Assembly: GCA_035515235.1 (NCBI GenBank)
Contig: DATJBS010000012.1
Location: 1-64,000 of the forward strand
Reading direction: 5' to 3'
Length of the DNA: 64,000 nt
From: JAMLHH01 sp035515235
Lineage (GTDB): Bacteria > Bacteroidota > Bacteroidia > Chitinophagales > JADIYW01
Shown here: piece by piece, positions 43,528 through 51,158 of the stretch
Layout: the number at the start of each line of letters is the position of its first letter
Position numbering within the stretch: the first letter of the stretch is position 1
The notes under the pieces: generated by a model
The model's database searches: none
What the model saw: only the letters and a program-made list of their open reading frames with translations
Told to the model about the DNA's origin: nothing
Program-made: the position numbers and the translations under genes

Positions 43528-45678
43528 TTATAATGTGATTACTTGTGAGTTAATTGTTTTCAAGTTGTTTGCATCAAAAGGTCTTTCTAACTTAACCCAA
43601 AACGCCTTGTCTCTTCTAACATTCTCAAATTCTTTTTTGATAGAAAGCGTTTTTGTTGCTTTGTCTGTGTGCAGAAAATCTTTGATAAGAAGAATTTTTT
43701 GATTTTCGGTTTCAAAAATCAGGTTCAAAAATTGAGCTGTTTTGTTTTCTCCAAACGATGAAGTCGGAGCATCAAAAATCATTGGAAAATTTTCTTCTTT
43801 AATTTCTGATGCCAATTCAGAAATTGCAAATAAGATTGAAATGTGCATTGAGGTTAATAATGATTGGTTTGGTTTATAGAAAGTCCTGCCATCTTCTTGC
43901 AATTCTACTTCTACTATTGTCCGATTTACTTTGTTTCTTCTAGTAAATACAATTGTTCCTGTGAAAGCATCAATATTGATTGTCTTGAAAAAGTTGTTTG
44001 ATTTTGTTTGAAGCTTCTCAATAAATTCATCAAATTTCTTCTCCTTAGTATCTTTAAAAATAGTTTCAATGTCACGTAAAATGTTTCTTGTCTTTATCAA
44101 AAAAGAATTGGCTGAACTCGTGTCAATCTTATCTTTTTCTTCCTTTTTTGCTTTTAACTCAGATTCAAGACTTTTCAATTTTGTTGTATAGTCCACTTGG
44201 TCTTGATTCCGATTTTTAAGGTCTCTTTGCCAAGCATTGTAATTTTTTAGTACATCACTTAATTTCTCAGCACCAATACTCGAATTACCCAATATTTTCT
44301 CTCTTTCAGACTTCTCTTTTTCTAATTGTTCGTTGAGTTCTTCAATGTCTTTTTTTCGGTCATCATTAAATTCAAAAAGTTCTTTAATTTTAGTTCTTAT
44401 TAATCTAAGATTTTTAAGGTTATCTTCGTGACTAATACTCAAATTATCAAGTCTGTTTGTATAATCGTATTTGAAAAGAGGCTCATCTTTATCGGTTTCA
44501 TTTTCTTCTGTAACTTGACTTTCTAAATACGTTTTTAGTCTTTTCATCATAAATTCGTAAGCCTCTGATCCTTTTTTAGCTTCACGATTGCACACTTTGC
44601 AAATTTCATCATTTAGCATTTCTTCCATAATAGCTTTTGAAGGAATGTTATTAGGAAGCGGAATAGCATTATTTAATAATTCTGCTTTGGCTTTTTTTTC
44701 TCCCTCTATAATGCCTTTTTGTTTGTCAAATTCTGATTGCAATTCTCTTCGTGTTTTACTGTGTGCTGACACTTTTTCTGCAAACTCCTTATGTAAGGGC
44801 TCAAAATTGACTAGAATCCAATTTTCGTCAAATAGTGAAGTAGTGTAGTTTTCATCTATTCTGCCTGCTAAATATGAAATTCTTTCTTCAATGTCCTTAA
44901 TTCGCTTGTTAAGCGTTTCTAAAGCATCTGCGTTGCTAACGTGACTTTCTGCTAATTGTAAATTGCCTTCTATTTTTCTGATTTCTTCTTCCGTGGAATT
45001 CAAATGAACAAGATACTTTGCTTTCTCTCTCTCCAAATAAATAATATCCCCTTCAAGCTTTTTATAAAGTGCTTCATTCTTTTTATCAAGCTTTGAAGAA
45101 TCTTCTACTGCTTTTTCTGCTTTCTCTCGTAAAAAAGCTCCCTTTTCAGAATATTTATCGTAATGCTTCGCCTCCGAAAATAGATTTATAAGGTTTGCTA
45201 ATGCACTATCACTTTCAAAAATATTAAGTTCCGCTTCACCCTTGAACATTGAATATTTCCGAATCTGAAAAGGGAATATTCTGTCCAAAAGAGCTTGACC
45301 ATCAACCTGTGTTCTTTCACCCGAACTATTTTCAGAAATGCCTTCAATCATAAAACTTGAAGTCGAACATTCATTTGCTTTTTCTTTTTTTGCGAGGAAA
45401 GATTTTGTGATGATACTTTTCTCTCCATATTGTTCTACAGTCATTGAAACCCTTACACGAAAACTATCACCAATTTCCGTTTCATTCAGTTTTTTGGCAG
45501 ACACTAGCATATCTAATTCTCGATTCTCTCCATTGAAAAGCCAATCTACTGATTCAAAGAATTTTGTTTTTCCTTCTCCATTTTCTCCAAGGATAATGTT
45601 TAAACCTTCCGATAATTCAAAAGTGTTGGTATCGTAATAACAGAGGTAATTGTCGATTTGTATTTTTCTGATTATCAT
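43528..45678 (-). CDS. SMC/Rad50-like ATPase (DndD-related) with a CxxC hook
   Basis: A 716-aa ATPase. The N-terminus has MIIRKIQIDNYLCYYDTNTFEL and Walker A GENGEGKT (residues 31-38) as in DndD, RecF and Rad50. Long coiled coils (about 185-345 and 400-540) flank a CKVCNREAKKGSEAY hook at about 360, a Rad50/DndD-type zinc-hook candidate. The C-terminal Walker B/D-loop is FPMIFDAPTSSFGENKTAQFL. The usual ABC signature (LSGGE) is not recognisable; SLLTSMHISILFAISELASE occupies its place. DndD-type proteins act in phosphorothioate modification or restriction. Here the gene lies among nuclease/helicase genes, so a restriction role is more likely. The start overlaps the 76-aa gene by 4 bases. Confidence 0.82.
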   Translation of the reverse strand: MIIRKIQIDNYLCYYDTNTFELSEGLNIILGENGEGKTKFFESVDWLFNGENRELDMLVSAKKLNETEIGDSFRVRVSMTVEQYGEKSIITKSFLAKKEKANECSTSSFMIEGISENSSGERTQVDGQALLDRIFPFQIRKYSMFKGEAELNIFESDSALANLINLFSEAKHYDKYSEKGAFLREKAEKAVEDSSKLDKKNEALYKKLEGDIIYLEREKAKYLVHLNSTEEEIRKIEGNLQLAESHVSNADALETLNKRIKDIEERISYLAGRIDENYTTSLFDENWILVNFEPLHKEFAEKVSAHSKTRRELQSEFDKQKGIIEGEKKAKAELLNNAIPLPNNIPSKAIMEEMLNDEICKVCNREAKKGSEAYEFMMKRLKTYLESQVTEENETDKDEPLFKYDYTNRLDNLSISHEDNLKNLRLIRTKIKELFEFNDDRKKDIEELNEQLEKEKSEREKILGNSSIGAEKLSDVLKNYNAWQRDLKNRNQDQVDYTTKLKSLESELKAKKEEKDKIDTSSANSFLIKTRNILRDIETIFKDTKEKKFDEFIEKLQTKSNNFFKTINIDAFTGTIVFTRRNKVNRTIVEVELQEDGRTFYKPNQSLLTSMHISILFAISELASEIKEENFPMIFDAPTSSFGENKTAQFLNLIFETENQKILLIKDFLHTDKATKTLSIKKEFENVRRDKAFWVKLERPFDANNLKTINSQVITL

Positions 45679-45905
45679 AAAGCCTCATTTAAAAATTGAG
45701 TAACTTGGTTTCGCAATACCGAATCCGTAACTGTTGAAGTGCCGTCCAATCCTTCTACTATCAAAGCAATTGCTTTAATTATTGGCTTGTCAGAATTAAG
45801 AGCTTCTCTAATTGTAGAAGGCAATTCTTCTTTATTGAATTCATACTTGTTTTCAAGTAGCTCGTGGGTTAAAAAACTTTTGAGTATATCGTCTTTTCTT
45901 GCCAT
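45675..45905 (-). CDS. Unrecognised 76-aa protein between helicase and SMC-like ATPase
   Basis: A small acidic, helical protein (MARKDDILKSFLTHELLENKYEF...) without cysteines or TM segment. It begins 10 bases after the helicase stop and its stop overlaps the next start (ATGA), so it is clearly part of the operon and translationally coupled. It does not look like DndE. It may be a small adaptor subunit of the helicase-SMC complex. Confidence 0.65.
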   Translation of the reverse strand: MARKDDILKSFLTHELLENKYEFNKEELPSTIREALNSDKPIIKAIALIVEGLDGTSTVTDSVLRNQVTQFLNEAL

Positions 45906-45915
45906 AAGAATAATT

Positions 45916-48120
45916 TTATAAATCGTTAAGGTTTAGGTTGTAGTAGTCCAATATGCTTTTCAGCTTTTCGTAAGTGTCGGTCTTGTTCATTGCCAGATTA
46001 GCAAAGTCAACCACTCGTTCAAGTTCTTTTTTTACTAGCCCTTTTTCCATTTCAAAAGTGCTTTCATCTGAAACTTCCGGCACAACTACTAAATCGTGAA
46101 TGGTTGCGTGAATTTTATCTTTATGCAATCGCAAAACTCTGCCTCTTCTTTGGATAAATTGTCTTGGATTACCAGTACTCGCACAAAATATTGCTAGTTC
46201 GGAACGTGGAACATCAACACCTTCATCCAAACATTTCATTGAAGTTAAAACGTGAATATTACTTTGTTCAAAGTTTCTTAAAATTTCCTCTCGGTTGCTT
46301 GAATTTGCAGTAAATTGTTTCACCATTACAGAATCATCTGTTTGGCTAACTGCCTTGGTATATTCGTTAATCAACCTATTTTCATCTTCGGTTTCAACAC
46401 TAAAATCTGTTTCATCAAAATTTGCTTCTATGCCCTCTGGAACATAAATCAATGTATATTTCAGGTTCTTTCGTTTATCAAATTCACTTCTGAGAATCGC
46501 TTTGAAAGCTTCTAATTTATTGGCTGCTTTGTGAATAATTCGTTTTCTTTCAAGGAGTTTCTTTTCAATTTCAGGAGTACTTCTAAAATTTCCTGTTTCT
46601 TTGTCAAATAAGCCCATTCGCAACAGTTGAAGAGAAAGTTCCTTGTACTTCTCCATTTCTGGGTCTGTTAGCTTTACTATATGCGGATAGTAAGTGTAAT
46701 TACAAAGCCATCCAATTTTTAAGGCTTCCTCCATTGAATAGGAAACAATGTATGGCGGCTCATCATTGAAAAACTCTTGAATGGCTTGATTTCCTACTTC
46801 GTCAAATTTTCTATGCGGAGTTGCAGATAATCCAATTCGTTTTTCAAGATGGATGTTTGGTAGCAATCTTAAAAGTCCTTGAGAACCCAAATTGTGCGTT
46901 TCATCTGAAATTAAAATGGTGTCTTTAGGCAGTTGAGTAAAGTAACTTTGAAACTTTGGTCTTGGCAAAGAAGCATAAGTAACAATGACGATGTAAGAAG
47001 TATCAATCAGTTTTGAGGCAGTATTGAAAAATGCTAGGTTTTTATCCCAATTTTCTTTTGAACTGACGGTAATGATGTTTTTAAAATTGAAATTAGCACA
47101 TTCTTTTTTCCATTGTTCAACTAAAGCTGTTGTTGGAACGGTTATAATGGCTCTGTAAATTCCAGTTTTCTTGTATTCATTTAGCAAACAGTTGAGCGAA
47201 GTAATCGTTTTACCAGTGCCAGTTGCCATTGCAAACATTCCTTTGTAGTTGTTCGCAACCCAGTTTTCGTAAGCTTTTATCTGATAAGGGCGAGGTTTAC
47301 CACCTTTGGGAAATCTTGGTGTTCTTCTAATGATTTCAATTTCACTAAAAAGTTTCGTGATTGTTTTTTTCAGTTTGGGGTTTGAAATCAAACTCTGTTT
47401 CTTTTTGAGAAGTTGTTCTTCCTGAACAAGTAATTCATTGATGTCTTTCTTTCCAAATCTATCTTTGAGAACAACTTCAATGTCACTAACAGGGATATAT
47501 TCAACATCTTCATCTTTTTCAGCGAAATAGTCATCAATGAGTTTAAGTTGCTTTTTAATCAGTTTGTTTGACCTGCCATTTTCCCAGCTCAAAAAAGCTT
47601 CCAGTTGTTCTATGTTTTCAGAAAGACCATAGTAGGTAAAGTTGCAAGATGCTTGATAGCCAACAGCATCTTGACCATCACTAAAAACGCCTGATTTGTA
47701 ATGGGCTATTCCTTTTCCGTTTTTGGGTTTGATAACCTTTATTTCAATGCGTTTTTCAGCTATTAAATATGCCAAACATTCAAAAAAGTGTGTATCGTAT
47801 TCATCAAGTACTCTTCCTAGCGAAACAATATCCGTTAAATCAAATACTCTTATTTCATTTGGATTATCTTCTACTCGGGAAATTGCTTCTTTATCCTTTG
47901 CCGAAAGCAAATGATTGATAACCATTTTCATTTTCCCGCCTTTACTGATAAAAGTGGCAAAGCCAACAGAAAGCAGATTTATAGCGGAAGAACTGAAATA
48001 ACCTAACAATAAACTAAATTCATTGCTATTGGCTAATCCGTCCAAATAGAATTGCAAGGGTTCGTTTTCTGAACCCGTTTTATAATCTCTATCTATTGAC
48101 CAATCGCAATCTTTAAGCAT
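45916..48120 (-). CDS. PLD-like nuclease fused to SF2 DEAD/DEAH helicase (phosphorothioation-linked restriction enzyme type)
   Basis: A 734-aa protein. Residues about 1-180 resemble a phospholipase-D-like domain (LLLGYFSSSAINLLSVGFATFISKGGKMKMVINH; then HYKSGVFSDG, an HxK-type catalytic motif; GYQASCNFTYYGLSENIE). From about 265 an SF2 helicase follows: RPYQIKAYENW, Walker A MATGTGKTITSL, motif II ISDETHNLG, motif III GLSATPHR, and the second lobe with VLTSMKCLDEGVDVPR and the arginine-finger motif QFIQRRGRVLRLH. Proteins of this build are found beside dnd genes and annotated as phosphorothioation-system restriction enzymes. It likely translocates on and cuts unmodified DNA. It overlaps the desulfurase gene by 8 bases. 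Confidence 0.85.
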   Translation of the reverse strand: MLKDCDWSIDRDYKTGSENEPLQFYLDGLANSNEFSLLLGYFSSSAINLLSVGFATFISKGGKMKMVINHLLSAKDKEAISRVEDNPNEIRVFDLTDIVSLGRVLDEYDTHFFECLAYLIAEKRIEIKVIKPKNGKGIAHYKSGVFSDGQDAVGYQASCNFTYYGLSENIEQLEAFLSWENGRSNKLIKKQLKLIDDYFAEKDEDVEYIPVSDIEVVLKDRFGKKDINELLVQEEQLLKKKQSLISNPKLKKTITKLFSEIEIIRRTPRFPKGGKPRPYQIKAYENWVANNYKGMFAMATGTGKTITSLNCLLNEYKKTGIYRAIITVPTTALVEQWKKECANFNFKNIITVSSKENWDKNLAFFNTASKLIDTSYIVIVTYASLPRPKFQSYFTQLPKDTILISDETHNLGSQGLLRLLPNIHLEKRIGLSATPHRKFDEVGNQAIQEFFNDEPPYIVSYSMEEALKIGWLCNYTYYPHIVKLTDPEMEKYKELSLQLLRMGLFDKETGNFRSTPEIEKKLLERKRIIHKAANKLEAFKAILRSEFDKRKNLKYTLIYVPEGIEANFDETDFSVETEDENRLINEYTKAVSQTDDSVMVKQFTANSSNREEILRNFEQSNIHVLTSMKCLDEGVDVPRSELAIFCASTGNPRQFIQRRGRVLRLHKDKIHATIHDLVVVPEVSDESTFEMEKGLVKKELERVVDFANLAMNKTDTYEKLKSILDYYNLNLNDL

Positions 48121-49261
48121 ATTTAAAATTTGGTTGTGTTAGTTCTTTGATTTTGCTAATCACTGTTTCTATGTCTTCAATTGAGTTGTATTTTCCTAAG
48201 GAAAACCGTAAAGATGCAAACGCATCACCATCACATAAACCCATTGCTTTCAAAACGTGTGAGGGTTCAATTACTGCTGAAGAACAAGCAGAACCATTGG
48301 AAACTGCAATATTTTTCATTCTGCCAATCAAAACATTGGCATCCTGTCCTTTGAAACAAATGTTGGTGGTGTTGAAAATTCTGTTTTCTGAATCACCATT
48401 TAGTGAAGTATTTTGCAGTTTTAAAAATTCAGTTTCGAGTTTGTCTTTTAGTTCAGAAATGTTCCTTTTATTCAAATCCATTTCTTCACTAGCTATTTCA
48501 CAAGCCTTTGCTAAGGCAATAATTCCAGGTACATTGAGTGTGCCGCTTCTCAAACCTTGTTCGTGACCGCCTCCGTGAATTTGTGGGGAGAGTTTTGTTT
48601 TATTTCTTACATACAAGGCTCCGATTCCTTTTGGGGCATACATTTTATGACCACTAAAACAAAGTAAATCAATACATAAATCATTAACATCAATTTCAAT
48701 TTTACCAACTGCTTGAGTGGCATCTGTCATAAACAAAGCTCCTTTTTCGTGAGCTAGTTTAGCAATTTCTTTGATGGGTTGAATTACTCCAGTTTCGTTA
48801 TTGATATACATAACGGAAACTAAAACAGTATCAGGTCGAATGGCTTTTTGAAGTTCTGCTAAATCAATCAATCCATTAGGTTGAACTGTTAAATAAGTAA
48901 CTTCAAAACCTTTTCTTTCTAAGTCTTTGCAAGTGTCTAAAACCGCTTTGTGTTCGGTTGAAATGGTGATGATGTGTTTTCCTATATTAGAATAGCTTTC
49001 TGCAACACCTTTTATGGCAATATTGATCGCTTCTGTTGCTCCACTTGTAAAAATCAGTTCATTCGGTTCTGCATAGATAAAATCAGCTATTTGCTCTCGG
49101 GCTTGTTTTACTTTTTCATTGATGTTTTGACCAAAATGGTGGGAACTGCTTGCATTGGCAAAGTTGTCCTTTAAAAAAGGCAACATAGCTTCAAGCACCC
49201 TTGGATCGATGGGGGTGGTGGAATTGTAGTCGAGATATGATATGTTTCGAAATTTATTCAT
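48113..49261 (-). CDS. Cysteine desulfurase, IscS/DndA (SspA)-type
   Basis: A 382-aa PLP enzyme of group I. YLDYNSTTPIDPRVLEAMLPF, FTSGATEAINIAIKG, FMTDATQAVGKIEIDVNDLCIDLLCFSGHKMYAPKGIGALYV (PLP lysine in SGHK), GGGHEQGLRSGTLNVPGI and the catalytic cysteine loop SNGSACSSAVIEPSHVL are all intact. It would supply persulfide sulfur for DNA backbone modification. The housekeeping SufS is a separate gene, so this copy is dedicated to the island. It lies between the unknown 246-aa gene (8-base gap) and the helicase (8-base overlap). Confidence 0.92.
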   Translation of the reverse strand: MNKFRNISYLDYNSTTPIDPRVLEAMLPFLKDNFANASSSHHFGQNINEKVKQAREQIADFIYAEPNELIFTSGATEAINIAIKGVAESYSNIGKHIITISTEHKAVLDTCKDLERKGFEVTYLTVQPNGLIDLAELQKAIRPDTVLVSVMYINNETGVIQPIKEIAKLAHEKGALFMTDATQAVGKIEIDVNDLCIDLLCFSGHKMYAPKGIGALYVRNKTKLSPQIHGGGHEQGLRSGTLNVPGIIALAKACEIASEEMDLNKRNISELKDKLETEFLKLQNTSLNGDSENRIFNTTNICFKGQDANVLIGRMKNIAVSNGSACSSAVIEPSHVLKAMGLCDGDAFASLRFSLGKYNSIEDIETVISKIKELTQPNFKYA

Positions 49262-49269
49262 TCAAAAAT

Positions 49270-50010
49270 CTATGCTTTGTGTATGTGAGGATTAAGATTG
49301 AAAGGCTCAAATCCTTGTTCAAAAGTTGTATCAGGTAAACTATTCCAGACTGACGATAATACTAAATAATATGGTTTCCAAAGTCTTTGTTGTGAGTTGA
49401 AAACTATTTCTTTATACCTTGAGTCTTCAATAAGTTTATATACTTTTTCTGATGGAAAATAATTTTGTAAAATAAAATCAATACCCAATATTACATCCAT
49501 TGGAGGATAAGCAATTCGCGGGGTAGGAAGAATTAACGCTGAACCAAAACTGTCTACACCTTTTTGCTCCAACTTATTTCCCCCAAAAGTTAAATGATAT
49601 TCGGGATGGATATAGGTGTAATTAGGACTTTTAATATTTTTATCTAAATGCCAAGAGGCATAAAAAACATCAATTTTGTCAGGTAAATCACGGTATCCTT
49701 CTAATTCAATGTCAAAACTTAAATCCCTTAAAGGGTTACATACATTATTTAGATCATTTTGAAAAATACCAGCAAGTGAAATATTGAAAACTATGTCAAT
49801 TAAATTTACTTTTTGAGGTATTGAACCTGCGACACAACCTTCAATAGAAAACTTCAAACTACCACATTCATAATTCCATTCTGAAATATTTTGAGAGCAT
49901 TGTAACTTTGCAGAAGCATCAAACAAGCTTTTGGCATCTTGTATAATATTGTTGGAAGTTAGCAATACAGCAAAATCAAAAATATCTATAGCTAGTATTT
50001 GACAATTCAT
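49270..50010 (-). CDS. Unrecognised 246-aa protein of the kinase/receiver cassette
   Basis: I do not recognise it. It is predicted soluble and rich in beta strands and aromatic residues (GSLKFSIEGCVAGSIPQKVNL; DLSFDIELEGYRDLPDKIDVFYASWHLD; YIHPEYHLTFGGNKL). A C-terminal helical part contains PPMDVILGIDFILQNYFPSEKVYKLIEDSRY. No metal or nucleotide motifs are obvious. It follows the receiver-like gene by 2 bases. It may be the output or a sensor partner of the GHKL/receiver pair. Confidence 0.6.
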   Translation of the reverse strand: MNCQILAIDIFDFAVLLTSNNIIQDAKSLFDASAKLQCSQNISEWNYECGSLKFSIEGCVAGSIPQKVNLIDIVFNISLAGIFQNDLNNVCNPLRDLSFDIELEGYRDLPDKIDVFYASWHLDKNIKSPNYTYIHPEYHLTFGGNKLEQKGVDSFGSALILPTPRIAYPPMDVILGIDFILQNYFPSEKVYKLIEDSRYKEIVFNSQQRLWKPYYLVLSSVWNSLPDTTFEQGFEPFNLNPHIHKA

Positions 50011-50012
50011 TT

Positions 50013-51158
50013 TTATGGTCTTACGTTAGGGTATTGTTTTTGTAATATTTCTAGTTTGTATTCCTCAGACGGAGATAACTTTTTCCACTTATCTTTGCCT
50101 TTTGGTTTCAAGGCTTCTTCATAACAAACATATTTTTTGTCCTGCCACGGGTAATAGTTGTCTTGGCCATCAACTAACAATCCATCAACTGTATCAATAG
50201 AAACACCAGAACCAACGCATTTAGTCCAAAAAGCTTCACTTTTCGCCTTTTCATTTTTCTCTATTGGTACTAATCCGGGTAATTCTAACTTCTCCTTCAA
50301 AAGATCTACTTTCTGACTTGCAGTTGTAGCTCTTAAACTATTTTTTAATTCTAACTCCGTTCTCCACCAATGTTCAATTCCACTCATCCACCATCTCTCC
50401 CATCCTTCACTAAAAACACCACGATATTGGTATTTCTTTAAATTCTCTAAAACATTTTTCCAATCACTTGATTTAAAAATATCAATGCCAAGTCGAGTTG
50501 CTAGTATTTCTTCGGTAATTAAAATTCCCGAAACTGGGATATTTGATTTGTCAAGAAGATTTTTGATAATAAAGTTCGAAACTGTATGTGTAGGATATCC
50601 TATAACTGCTCTCATTTCACTTATAAAACGATTATTCTCTAATTCCAAATTATATTTATATAATTCAATAAGGTTGTTATCATCATTTTTACATTTTGAA
50701 ATTAGCTCATAACCGATTGAAAGACTTATCAGTTTCTGTCTCAACGGAGCAAATAGAATTGGGTCGTTAAGCCATTCTCTTGGAACTATTAGGTCAAATA
50801 AATCTTCATTTGTTCGATCAAAATACTTTTCAAGGTTCACAGTGGCAGACAATAAAACAATTGGAATTTCTTTTAATCTCCCTGCTTTTGATAAATTTCT
50901 ATACTCTTGTGCCAATGAAGATCCTTTATAATGAGATGTTTCCTTATCTTTATTTGGCATTTCTTCAAGATTTAAATCAAGAATCAACCCTTCGTAACTT
51001 TTAAATTCATCTGATAATATTCTTTCACGTTCTTTCTCCCAATCTCCTTTAGGATTATCAAAATCAATTGAAAGCACTCCTTCTTTTTGAAGGCCTGTAA
51101 TAATACCCTTTGCATTGAGCTCACTATTATCGTCTATATATAAATATTTACAAGTCAT
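50013..51158 (-). CDS. Receiver-like protein (pseudo-response regulator) with a long C-terminal domain
   Basis: A 381-aa protein. The first ~130 residues follow the response-regulator receiver fold: acidic pair in YLYIDDNSE (9-10), phosphoacceptor-like aspartate in LILDLNLEE (D61) and the Ser/Thr strand in IPIVLLSAT (104-106). The usual lysine after the fifth strand is not obvious (LIVPREW), so phosphorylation may be altered. The remaining ~250 residues are unrecognised and rich in Trp/Tyr (GWERWWMSGIEHWWRTELELK; VDGLLVDGQDNYYPWQDKKYVC). They are not a standard DNA-binding output. It overlaps the GHKL-kinase gene by 11 bases, so it is probably its partner. Confidence 0.7.
   Translation of the reverse strand: MTCKYLYIDDNSELNAKGIITGLQKEGVLSIDFDNPKGDWEKERERILSDEFKSYEGLILDLNLEEMPNKDKETSHYKGSSLAQEYRNLSKAGRLKEIPIVLLSATVNLEKYFDRTNEDLFDLIVPREWLNDPILFAPLRQKLISLSIGYELISKCKNDDNNLIELYKYNLELENNRFISEMRAVIGYPTHTVSNFIIKNLLDKSNIPVSGILITEEILATRLGIDIFKSSDWKNVLENLKKYQYRGVFSEGWERWWMSGIEHWWRTELELKNSLRATTASQKVDLLKEKLELPGLVPIEKNEKAKSEAFWTKCVGSGVSIDTVDGLLVDGQDNYYPWQDKKYVCYEEALKPKGKDKWKKLSPSEEYKLEILQKQYPNVRP

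Noticed and set aside
45675..45905. 76-aa protein as DndE
   Set aside because: It lacks the basic DNA-contact residues and sequence pattern I associate with DndE and is shorter than usual.
48113..49261. Housekeeping IscS
   Set aside because: The gene is embedded with overlaps in the defence operon and no IscU, IscA or Fdx gene is nearby; the Suf system serves housekeeping.
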